A stretch of DNA of 30,161 nt, taken from contig CAZYJD010000018.1 in NCBI GenBank assembly GCA_964647785.1, positions 1 to 30,161 on the forward strand, in the 5' to 3' direction. Of this stretch, positions 1 through 7,059 are shown piece by piece. Numbering within the stretch: position 1 is the first letter of the stretch; every line of letters begins with the position of its first letter. Under the pieces are notes generated by a model, which worked only from the letters and a program-made list of their open reading frames with translations, did not search any database and was not told where the DNA came from. This DNA is from CAZYJD01 sp964647785 (lineage in GTDB: Bacteria; Bacteroidota; Bacteroidia; NS11-12g; UBA9320). The position numbers and the translations under genes are program-made.

Positions 1-206
1 TCAATGCCCAGCCATTTGAGCGACTCAATGATGTAATCTTCCGCACCCGGAACATAACGCGTTTGATCGGTGTCTTCAATGCGGAGAATGAAGGTGCCGC
101 CATGCTTGCGTGCAAAAAGATAATTGTATAAGGCAGTGCGCACACCACCGATGTGCAAAGGGCCGGTGGGGCTGGGTGCAAATCGTACTCTAACGGGTCG
201 GTTCAT
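1..206 (-). CDS. gltX: Glutamyl-tRNA synthetase, N-terminal part (cut by window edge)
   Basis: Only the first 68 codons are inside the window. The translation starts MNRPVRVRFAPSPTGPLHIG and continues with RTALYNYLFARK, FILRIEDTDQTR and a DYIIESLKWLGI segment. This is the class I catalytic core of glutamyl-tRNA synthetase, with the HIGH-type signature (PLHIGG) and the RIEDTD motif, which charges tRNA-Glu with glutamate in the cytoplasm. The ATG at 204-206 is chosen because the family begins almost directly at this Rossmann-fold strand. No Shine-Dalgarno sequence precedes it; instead a perfect TAAATTTG promoter box lies 6 nt upstream. A glutaminyl-tRNA synthetase shares these motifs, but the PSPTGPLHIGG spelling favours GltX. 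The rest of the gene is outside the window. Confidence 0.93.
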   Translation of the reverse strand, partial: MNRPVRVRFAPSPTGPLHIGGVRTALYNYLFARKHGGTFILRIEDTDQTRYVPGAEDYIIESLKWLGI

Positions 207-212
207 GGGCTG

Positions 213-220
213 CAAATTTA
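213..220 (-). promoter_or_regulatory. Bacteroidota -7 box of gltX
   Basis: On the minus strand this reads TAAATTTG, a perfect match to the TAnnTTTG consensus of the Bacteroidota primary sigma factor. It ends 6 nt before the gltX ATG. I see no TTTG at the usual 17-23 nt further upstream, so only half of the promoter is supported. The remainder of 221-408 holds nothing I recognise. Confidence 0.5.
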
Positions 221-408
221 GGGGGCTCAAAGCAAAATGTTTGCATGCACTTGAAGGATGCAAATTGTGGCCTGGCATTCAGCTGGGTGCAATGAGATGA
301 AAAAGATGGCTTGGCTACAAATGACCACAAGCTGCAGGCGAAGCTGCATCGGTTCAGAAAAAAGTAGCCACAGCAGCCGATGTTCTCTGCTTCTGCAAAA
401 ATTGAGCG

Positions 409-1857
409 CTACAGGCGTTGCAGGCCGGATTTTGCCAGCTGCTCGAGGCTGTTTCTGTAATCTTTGCAGGCCTTATTCGACAAGGCTTTTTGGTAGTATT
501 CGCGGGCCGCGGCTACCTGGCCCTTTTTCTCATACCAGCCAGCAATTAATACAGCCGATTTCATGGCGTAATAGCTTTCCTGCTCCCAGCCGTTGAGCAT
601 GGCAGCGCGATAGAATTTAAAGGCCACTTCATCCTGCTGCAGCGCTTGGTAGATTCGGCCTTTTCGGTAGAGGTATTCCACCCGATTTTCCGGCTGATCA
701 AAGGCGCTGTAATGCATGTTTTTCACCAGCTGCATGGCTTGTTGATCGTAGCCGCCATCGTACAACAATCGCAGGCGGAGCAGGCGTTGATCGGGCATTG
801 CCCCTTTGTGGGCAAACGCAAGGGCGTGCTTGTCTTCATCGCCATGGGCTTCTCCATCCTGCAGAATGTGTTTCAGGCATTGCCTAAAAGCTGTTTCATT
901 GTTCTGGATACATGCCATCCAGGCCAGTTTTTCCCAGCTGCTTTTCACCATCTGACCGCTTTGGTTCAAGCGTATGAATTGTAAAAAATCACCTTTGCAA
1001 GCGGTGTCCAGGGCATAGAGCCGGGCCAGTCCGCTTTGGTAAGCCAGCAGTGGCACTTTTGAATGAAGGGCGGGCTTGCGCCGCTTGCGAACCGCTGATG
1101 CCTTGCGTAATTTAAAATCCATGCTGTTGCGCAACAGATCTGCCACGGGCCCCTGATCTTGGGTGCTGAGTGCTTGCTGCAGCATGGCGCTCCCTTTTTT
1201 AACATCCCCTGCAAGGTAAACCGTCATATAAGCGAGCAGCACCTGGCATTCCTTTTTCCAGAGCAAACGCTCTTCCTGCACAAAATTGCGATCCACCAGC
1301 TGCCGCATCGATTGCAAGGCACTTTCCTTGGCGGGTTCAATACCGAAAGGGGCTGCAATCCATTGATAGGAAGACGGAATGCTTCCCACGGCAGCGGCAT
1401 ACACGGCTGTCCATTTGGCAAAAAATGGCTCATCGGGAAATTGTTCTTGCCCGCGGCGGTTGAACTTATGCGCTTTCAGCAATAATTGAGCACCCCGGTA
1501 GAGATGTCCTGCCCGAAGACGAGCCACCGCCTGATAGAAACACAGATCGGCGAGGAATAAAAACTGATAGGGATCGGCCTGCTGGCTTTCAATATAGGCC
1601 ATGCTTTGTTCCAGCCCCTTTCGCTCTTGTTCCCATTGGGTGCCAGCTGCACCAAAAAGCATTTCATACTGCCTTGCCAGTTGGGCCAGGTAAACATCCA
1701 CCGGCCCCTCGCTCAGTTGCTGCCTCATAGCATCCAATTCATAGCGGTGCAGGTGATTCAGCGCTTGTATGTGGCGCTCTTTGAAACGAAAAGAAGAGGT
1801 TGCAGGCCAGGCAAAGGAAGCCCATGCCCATAAAAAACAAAGGGGAAGAATTTTCAT
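409..1857 (-). CDS. Secreted tetratricopeptide-repeat protein
   Basis: The protein is 482 residues, starting MKILPLCFLWAWASFAWPAT, which has the look of a signal peptide, so it should be periplasmic or outer-membrane associated. The rest is helical; the C-terminal third has TPR-like pairs, for example the stretches around YRKGRIYQALQQDEVAFKFY and GWYEKKGQVAAAREYYQKAL. No catalytic motif is visible. The reading frame stays open upstream to 2091, but that extension lies inside the zinc-ribbon gene. The ATG at 1855-1857 is preferred because it begins the signal peptide and has a strong GGGGAGG ribosome site just upstream. It follows the zinc-ribbon gene by 40 nt, so it is likely the last gene of the Nif3/zinc-ribbon operon. 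A scaffolding role is inference from TPRs only. Confidence 0.8.
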   Translation of the reverse strand: MKILPLCFLWAWASFAWPATSSFRFKERHIQALNHLHRYELDAMRQQLSEGPVDVYLAQLARQYEMLFGAAGTQWEQERKGLEQSMAYIESQQADPYQFLFLADLCFYQAVARLRAGHLYRGAQLLLKAHKFNRRGQEQFPDEPFFAKWTAVYAAAVGSIPSSYQWIAAPFGIEPAKESALQSMRQLVDRNFVQEERLLWKKECQVLLAYMTVYLAGDVKKGSAMLQQALSTQDQGPVADLLRNSMDFKLRKASAVRKRRKPALHSKVPLLAYQSGLARLYALDTACKGDFLQFIRLNQSGQMVKSSWEKLAWMACIQNNETAFRQCLKHILQDGEAHGDEDKHALAFAHKGAMPDQRLLRLRLLYDGGYDQQAMQLVKNMHYSAFDQPENRVEYLYRKGRIYQALQQDEVAFKFYRAAMLNGWEQESYYAMKSAVLIAGWYEKKGQVAAAREYYQKALSNKACKDYRNSLEQLAKSGLQRL

Positions 1858-1897
1858 TCCTCCCCTCTGTATCAAATTCTTCAGCAGAATTGCTTTC

Positions 1898-2689
1898 TCA
1901 GGCATCCGCCTTACGTCTGCGTGATCTCTTGGGCTTTTCTTCTTCGAGGCTTTCTTCAATACCAGCCATTTTAGCGTCGATATTGATGCGTCCGCAGTGT
2001 TCACAAATGACAATCTTTTTGCGCTGACGGATATCGGATTGCACCTGGGGTGGAATTTTAGCAAAACATCCACCGCATGCACCACGCACAACGGGTGCTA
2101 CTGCAATCCCATTGCGAACATTTTCTCGGATACGGGTGTAAGCCTTCACCAATTTATCTTCGATATTGGAGGCCATTTTATCGCGCTTCACGAGGATATC
2201 TGCTTCTTCTTTTTCAGTTTCAGCGGTGATTTCTTCGAGCTCTTTTTGCTTGTTCTCTAAATCGACACGGCGACCATTCAGTTCCGCTTCAGTTTCTGAC
2301 AGCAACTCCTTTTTTAGGGTGATGTTGTTTTCAACTTCTCCGATTTTCTTCTGTGCAGCCTGAATTTCGAGACCCTGAATTTCTATTTCTTTGTTCAAAG
2401 CTTCGAACTCGCGGTTGTTTTTCACCTTGTTCAACTGTTCGTTGTATTTCAAGATCAGTTTTTCACTGTCTTTGATGCGCAAACGCAGTTGGGTGATCTG
2501 ATCTTCCAGAGAGCTCACTTCTTCATTGAAGCGATTGAGACGGGTTTCGAGCCCGGTGATGTTGTCTTCCAAATCGGATACTTCCATCGGAAGCTCCCCC
2601 CTCAAAGCCCTGAGGCGATCAAGATTGGAATCGAAAGACTGCAACTCGAAAAGTTGCTCTAATTTTTCTTCTATTGTTTTTACGGCCAT
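1898..2689 (-). CDS. C4-type zinc-ribbon coiled-coil protein
   Basis: A 263-residue protein of the family with a long N-terminal coiled coil and a C-terminal C4 zinc ribbon. Residues about 5-185 are rich in heptads (repeated E, L, K and N). They are followed by GACGGCFAKIPPQ and, 20 residues on, ICEHCGRI, giving the two CxxC knuckles that bind zinc. The last 25 residues are acidic then strongly basic (KPKRSRRRKADA), suggesting nucleic-acid contact. Its partner gene is typical: members of this family usually sit next to a Nif3-like gene, as here, where the upstream Nif3 stop is 3 nt away. Exact function is not established; roles in RNA binding or vesicle tethering have been suggested for relatives. 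The ATG start gives the usual family N-terminus. Confidence 0.9.
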   Translation of the reverse strand: MAVKTIEEKLEQLFELQSFDSNLDRLRALRGELPMEVSDLEDNITGLETRLNRFNEEVSSLEDQITQLRLRIKDSEKLILKYNEQLNKVKNNREFEALNKEIEIQGLEIQAAQKKIGEVENNITLKKELLSETEAELNGRRVDLENKQKELEEITAETEKEEADILVKRDKMASNIEDKLVKAYTRIRENVRNGIAVAPVVRGACGGCFAKIPPQVQSDIRQRKKIVICEHCGRINIDAKMAGIEESLEEEKPKRSRRRKADA

Positions 2690-2692
2690 GGA

Positions 2693-3796
2693 TCAATAAA
2701 AATAACGTACCGGATTGGTATTCACCTCACTTAAAAGGAGCGCAAAAGTAGGGAATTTTTCAGATAAAATATCGTGCAAGAGCATAGGAACATGCTTTTC
2801 ACTTTCGTAATGGCCGATATCGGCAATCATGATGCGGTTTTCGTGGTCAAAAAATTGATGGTATTTAAAGTCGCCGGTGATGAAAACATCGGCACCCGCT
2901 GCCAATGCCTTGGGCAACAAAAAGCTACCCGAGCCGCCGCATAGCGCCACTTTTTTTACTTCTTCTGCCATGGGGGTATGCCGAATTACTTTCAGTTGCA
3001 GTTGTTCTTTCAGCATCTCCAGAAACTCGCCGCCCTTCATTTTTGTGCGCAATTGCCCGATGGCTCCTGCACCATAATCGGCGCAATCATTTTTTAGGGC
3101 ATGTACATTGTAAGCCACCTCTTCATACGGATGCGCTTCTTTCAAGGCCTTTAGCACCGCCGGTTCTCTCCATGCCGGCATGATCAATTCGATACGCTCT
3201 TCAGCAACACGATTGATTGCTCCCCTCTCCCCCACCCTTGGGTTTGCAAGTTCAGATGGCCGAAAGGTGCCGGTTCCTTGCAGGTTAAAAGTGCAGGCAT
3301 CGTATTCGCCCACATGACCGGCACCCGCCTGAAACATGGCTTGGCGCACGGCTTCGGCATGGGCCACGGGCACAAAGGTTACCATTTTTACCAATTGGCC
3401 TTTCGATGCACTCAGTACCTTTACCTGCTCCAGCCCAAGCAGCTTTGCCAAGGCCTCGTTTACCCCTGAGCGTAGCACATTATCTAAATTGGTGTGGATG
3501 GCATATATGGCGATATCATTTTTTATGGCCATTTGAACACAGCGCTGCACATGGTTTTGGCCGGTTAAGTTTTTGAGTCCGCTAAAAATAATGGGGTGAT
3601 GGGCCACCACCATATTGCAGCCTTTATGCACCGCTTCTTGCAAAACTTCTTCGGTTACATCCAAACTGAGCAGCACACCTTTTAACTGCTGATCGGTTGA
3701 GCCTACCAACAAACCAGAATTGTCGTAATCTTCCTGCAGTGCCCTTGGGGCAACCGATTCGAGTGCACGGGCAATGTCGCCCACTGTTGTTTCCAT
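2693..3796 (-). CDS. Nif3-like dinuclear metal-centre protein (DUF34, YqfO type)
   Basis: A 367-residue protein matching the longer YqfO-like form, in which a PII-like domain (about residues 125-230) is inserted between two halves of the Nif3 fold. Metal ligands are visible: AHHPIIF (His66, His67), HTNLD (Asp105) and GHYESE near the C-terminus (His329 and Glu333 or Glu331). The family assembles as a hexamer with a di-metal site; it is often annotated as a GTP cyclohydrolase I type 2 homologue, but the physiological substrate is uncertain. It leads a three-gene minus-strand unit with the zinc-ribbon and TPR genes. A degenerate -7 box (TACCTTCG on the minus strand, 3801-3808) sits 4 nt before the ATG, with no Shine-Dalgarno. 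Confidence 0.93.
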   Translation of the reverse strand: METTVGDIARALESVAPRALQEDYDNSGLLVGSTDQQLKGVLLSLDVTEEVLQEAVHKGCNMVVAHHPIIFSGLKNLTGQNHVQRCVQMAIKNDIAIYAIHTNLDNVLRSGVNEALAKLLGLEQVKVLSASKGQLVKMVTFVPVAHAEAVRQAMFQAGAGHVGEYDACTFNLQGTGTFRPSELANPRVGERGAINRVAEERIELIMPAWREPAVLKALKEAHPYEEVAYNVHALKNDCADYGAGAIGQLRTKMKGGEFLEMLKEQLQLKVIRHTPMAEEVKKVALCGGSGSFLLPKALAAGADVFITGDFKYHQFFDHENRIMIADIGHYESEKHVPMLLHDILSEKFPTFALLLSEVNTNPVRYFY

Positions 3797-3834
3797 TTTA
3801 CGAAGGTAGAAAATGCCTTACATTTACGCCTTGG

Positions 3835-4869
3835 ATGAAAATTCTGCTGCGCATATTGCTTTGGCCCCTTTCTCTGCCCTATGCTTTGGCTACCCTTTTG
3901 CGGAATTTTTGCTACGACCGCGGCATTCTTAAAAGCACCTCCTTTGATTTACCGGTGATTGTTTTGGGGAATCTGCGGGTGGGTGGATCGGGTAAAACGC
4001 CGCACACCATTTGGCTCGACCAAAAACTCAGCAACTACCAAACGGCTTTGCTCAGCCGGGGATACGGCCGCAAAACCAAAGGATATCTGCGCGTGGAGGC
4101 AACAGGAACAGCCGCACAATTCGGTGATGAACCCCTGTTGATGAAGAGGAAACTTCAGCACAGGCCAGTGTTTGTTTGTGAAAACAGGGTGGAAGGCATC
4201 TTGCAACTACTGTCGGAAGAACCGGGTACGGAAGTGGTGCTGCTCGATGATGCCTATCAACACCGCTCCCTTAAGGCCGGCATGAACATCCTGCTCGACC
4301 CCTACGATCATCCCTGGTATCGCGAAGCATTGCTACCCGCGGGCAGATTGCGTGAATTGCCCTCAGGAAAAAAACGAGCCCATTGCATCATTGTTACCCA
4401 TTGCCCTGCCGATATGGATGAAGCCGAAGCGGTGCACATTCGCAAGAAACTGAAAGCACTCAAAAACCAGCAGGTATTCTTTAGCTGCAAAAAGCCTTTG
4501 CTTCCTGGTAAACTGTTCAACAAAAGCGTTTGGCTGGTGAGCGGCCTGGCAGATAATCATCAGTTCAAAGCCTCTTTAGAAAAGCAGGTGCATATTTTAG
4601 GGCACTTCAGCTACCCCGACCACCACTTTTTCAGCCCTACAGATGCCGAACAAATATGGGAGCAGGTAAAAACACAGAAGGCGGCAGTGCTTTGCAGCGA
4701 GAAAGATCATGTAAAATTGCAGGGGCTTCACCAAGAACTGGATGCCCTCTTAAAGCCGGTTGCACTTGAAATAAGGTTTCTTTTCGATGGAGAAAAAGAG
4801 CTGCTTCATCAAATCACGTCATTCGTAGAATCGCATCGCGATCGCTTCGGCGACATTCACGCCCATTGA
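3835..4869 (+). CDS. lpxK: Tetraacyldisaccharide 4'-kinase
   Basis: LpxK phosphorylates the 4' position of the tetraacyldisaccharide-1-phosphate lipid A precursor at the inner face of the cytoplasmic membrane. The 344-residue product starts MKILLRILLWPLSLPYALAT, the family's N-terminal membrane anchor, then has the P-loop GNLRVGGSGKTP (residues 45-56), a diagnostic LLSRGYGRKTKGY segment, and LDDAYQHR, which carries the conserved DD/QHR active-site motif. The frame is open back to 3697, but the ATG at 3835 is chosen because it begins the membrane helix and the longer version would run into the divergent Nif3 gene. The 38-nt divergent gap contains TACATTTA (3819-3826), a near-match -7 box 8 nt from the ATG. 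Length is normal for the Bacteroidota family. Confidence 0.94.
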   Translation: MKILLRILLWPLSLPYALATLLRNFCYDRGILKSTSFDLPVIVLGNLRVGGSGKTPHTIWLDQKLSNYQTALLSRGYGRKTKGYLRVEATGTAAQFGDEPLLMKRKLQHRPVFVCENRVEGILQLLSEEPGTEVVLLDDAYQHRSLKAGMNILLDPYDHPWYREALLPAGRLRELPSGKKRAHCIIVTHCPADMDEAEAVHIRKKLKALKNQQVFFSCKKPLLPGKLFNKSVWLVSGLADNHQFKASLEKQVHILGHFSYPDHHFFSPTDAEQIWEQVKTQKAAVLCSEKDHVKLQGLHQELDALLKPVALEIRFLFDGEKELLHQITSFVESHRDRFGDIHAH

Positions 4870-4922
4870 GGCTGTTCAACTTCTTTTGCAAGTAAATTTT
4901 CTGATGCCATCGCCAACTATCC

Positions 4923-4952
4923 TTTGGCAATGAAAGGCAAACCATATTTTTG
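4923..4952 (+). promoter_or_regulatory. Promoter of the VWA gene (TTTG-N18-TATTTTTG)
   Basis: TTTG at 4923-4926 and TATTTTTG at 4945-4952 are separated by 18 nt, a full match to the Bacteroidota consensus of TTTG, 17-23 nt, TAnnTTTG. The -7 box ends only 8 nt before the ATG at 4961, with no Shine-Dalgarno between, so the predicted transcript would have almost no 5' leader. This is the best promoter match in the window. Confidence 0.65.
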
Positions 4953-4960
4953 CGCCCTAC

Positions 4961-7057
4961 ATGAGCAACTGGATCATACAGCAACCCATATGGTGGATTC
5001 CGATGGGCATTTTATTTACCGCACTCATGGTGTGGTGGCTGTATGGGAAGAAAAACAGCAGCTATCCCGCGCCTTATCCGCTGTTATTGGCCATTTTAAG
5101 AGCACTTGCTCTGCTGCTGGTGCTTTTGTTGCTGTTCAACCCGCTCTTGAAAAAAACGGAGCAGCGCCTGGAGCAGCCGGCTTTGGTTCTGGCCATTGAC
5201 GCTTCCTCATCGATCACCTCCGGCAAAGATTCTGCGACGCGATTGGCGGCTGTTGAACAGAGCGTACAGGCCATACAAGACCAACTTTCTGACCGCTACG
5301 AGATTGATGTGTATCACTTTGGCAGCCAAACACGATTGGCTTCAGTCGGGAACGACCTCCCTGCTTTCAACGACCTGCAAACCGATATTTCAAACTTGTT
5401 GGATGAAACAGGCTTGCAATACGAGGGAAGAAACCTCAAGGGCATCATTTTAATGTCGGATGGTTTGTACAACAAAGGGCAAAACCCCGTTTATCTGGCG
5501 GGAAAAAGCAGGGCACCGATCTATAGCATCGGTCTGGGCGACAGCATTGAACGAAAAGATCTCCGCATTGCGGCTTTGAGAACCAACAGCCTGGTTTACA
5601 GTGGCAATCGTTTTCCGATTGAAATTGATGTACAGGGCATCAAAACAGGATCGAGTGAAGTGCTGCTCGAAATAGCTGATGATCAGGAGGTTTTGTACCG
5701 TGAACGGATTCGCGGAGAAGGTGAACGATGGATGCAAACCGTATCTACCCTGCTGGAGGCCAAAGAGCTGGGCAACAAGCGCTACCGCTTGCGGTTGGGC
5801 AGACTCGATCAGGAAGTGAGTTATGCCAATAACCAACGCGAATTTTATATTGAAGTGCTGGATGCCCGTCAGAAATTGCTCATGCTGGCTTCTGCACCGG
5901 GCCCCGATGTGGCTGCCTTGCGCCGTTCAATAGAACGCAGTTCGAACTACGAACTGGAGGTGCGCAGTGGTTCAGCCGCTGAATGGAAAGCGGGTGAGTC
6001 GTTTGATTTAATCATCGTATATGGACTGGGCAACGACAACCGACATGCCAACTGGACCAGCGAGTGGAACCGCCAAAAACAGAACTGGTTGGGCATTTTA
6101 AGCACGGCTAGCAATGGTGCTGAAATCGGCAAGATTGAAAGCGGTTTGCGCATTGGGGGGATGAACAACAGCTACAATGAGAGCAGCCCTTATTTTAACC
6201 CCGCATTTGCCTATTTCGAATTGGATGAAACTCTGCTTGCCCGCTTGAAAAGCATGCCTCCTTTAAAGAGTCCTTATGGCACCTATCAAACGGACGATGC
6301 CAATGGAAGCCTGTTGTTGCAGCGCATAGGAAGTGTCAAAACGCAGTATCCCCTGATTTATCTCCAAAACCGCGATGGCATGCGCAAGGGCTTGGTGGCT
6401 GGTGAAGGCATGTGGCGCTGGCAGTTGCACGAATACGACGAGTATGGCGATCACGCCTTTACCGACCATTTGAGCGGAAAAATCATTCAGTTTCTCACCT
6501 TGAAAAGTGACCGCAGGCCGTTCAGGGTTCAACCCTTGAAGAGAAAGTTTGGTGAGAATGAAAGCGTACAATTTACGGCTGAAGCCTACGATGAAAATTA
6601 CCAGCCCACGAACACGCCCGATGTGAAACTTGAATTGCGATCAGAAGATGGCAAGAAATACGACTTTCAATTCAGTAGACAGGGGAATGCCTACCAACTG
6701 AAGGCCGGCATTCTACCAGCAGGCCGTTATCAATATGTGGCCAGTTCCATTTTTGGGGGGCGAGAACAAAAAGCAATCGGTGAGATTGTGATCAGCAAAC
6801 TGGAAGTTGAAAAAACAGAAACGGCCGCCAATTTTCGGCTGCTGCGCTCCCTGGCGGAACAAACAGGAGGACAATTTTGCCTGCCCGGAGAACTGGAAAG
6901 CTTGTTCAATGAGTTTCAGAAAGAAGAGCGACAAAGCAGTATATCTTACCAGAATACACGGTTCTTAGATCTGATCCATTTTCAATGGATGTTGTTTGCC
7001 ATCACCCTGCTGTTGGCAGCTGAGTGGGCCATACGAAGGTGGCTGGGCAGTTATTGA
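4961..7057 (+). CDS. Membrane-anchored von Willebrand factor A domain protein
   Basis: A 698-residue protein with two N-terminal membrane helices (about residues 9-28 and 39-61) and one C-terminal helix (about 674-690). The middle region should therefore be periplasmic or surface-exposed. The segment after the second helix is a VWA domain with an intact MIDAS: D80-x-S82-x-S84 (AIDASSS), T141-D142 and the SDG turn (166-168). After it come beta-rich segments and a GATase-like part of the kind seen in large Bacteroidota VWA proteins; this last assignment is weak. It stands alone between lpxK and the convergent recQ and is not in the usual MoxR/BatA-E cluster. Function unknown; metal-dependent protein binding at the envelope is inference from the MIDAS. 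Confidence 0.85.
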   Translation: MSNWIIQQPIWWIPMGILFTALMVWWLYGKKNSSYPAPYPLLLAILRALALLLVLLLLFNPLLKKTEQRLEQPALVLAIDASSSITSGKDSATRLAAVEQSVQAIQDQLSDRYEIDVYHFGSQTRLASVGNDLPAFNDLQTDISNLLDETGLQYEGRNLKGIILMSDGLYNKGQNPVYLAGKSRAPIYSIGLGDSIERKDLRIAALRTNSLVYSGNRFPIEIDVQGIKTGSSEVLLEIADDQEVLYRERIRGEGERWMQTVSTLLEAKELGNKRYRLRLGRLDQEVSYANNQREFYIEVLDARQKLLMLASAPGPDVAALRRSIERSSNYELEVRSGSAAEWKAGESFDLIIVYGLGNDNRHANWTSEWNRQKQNWLGILSTASNGAEIGKIESGLRIGGMNNSYNESSPYFNPAFAYFELDETLLARLKSMPPLKSPYGTYQTDDANGSLLLQRIGSVKTQYPLIYLQNRDGMRKGLVAGEGMWRWQLHEYDEYGDHAFTDHLSGKIIQFLTLKSDRRPFRVQPLKRKFGENESVQFTAEAYDENYQPTNTPDVKLELRSEDGKKYDFQFSRQGNAYQLKAGILPAGRYQYVASSIFGGREQKAIGEIVISKLEVEKTETAANFRLLRSLAEQTGGQFCLPGELESLFNEFQKEERQSSISYQNTRFLDLIHFQWMLFAITLLLAAEWAIRRWLGSY

Positions 7058-7059
7058 GC

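Noticed and set aside
1858..2091. Longer start for the TPR protein inside the zinc-ribbon gene
   Set aside because: The extension overlaps a well-supported gene and would bury the signal peptide; ATG 1857 has a strong ribosome site.
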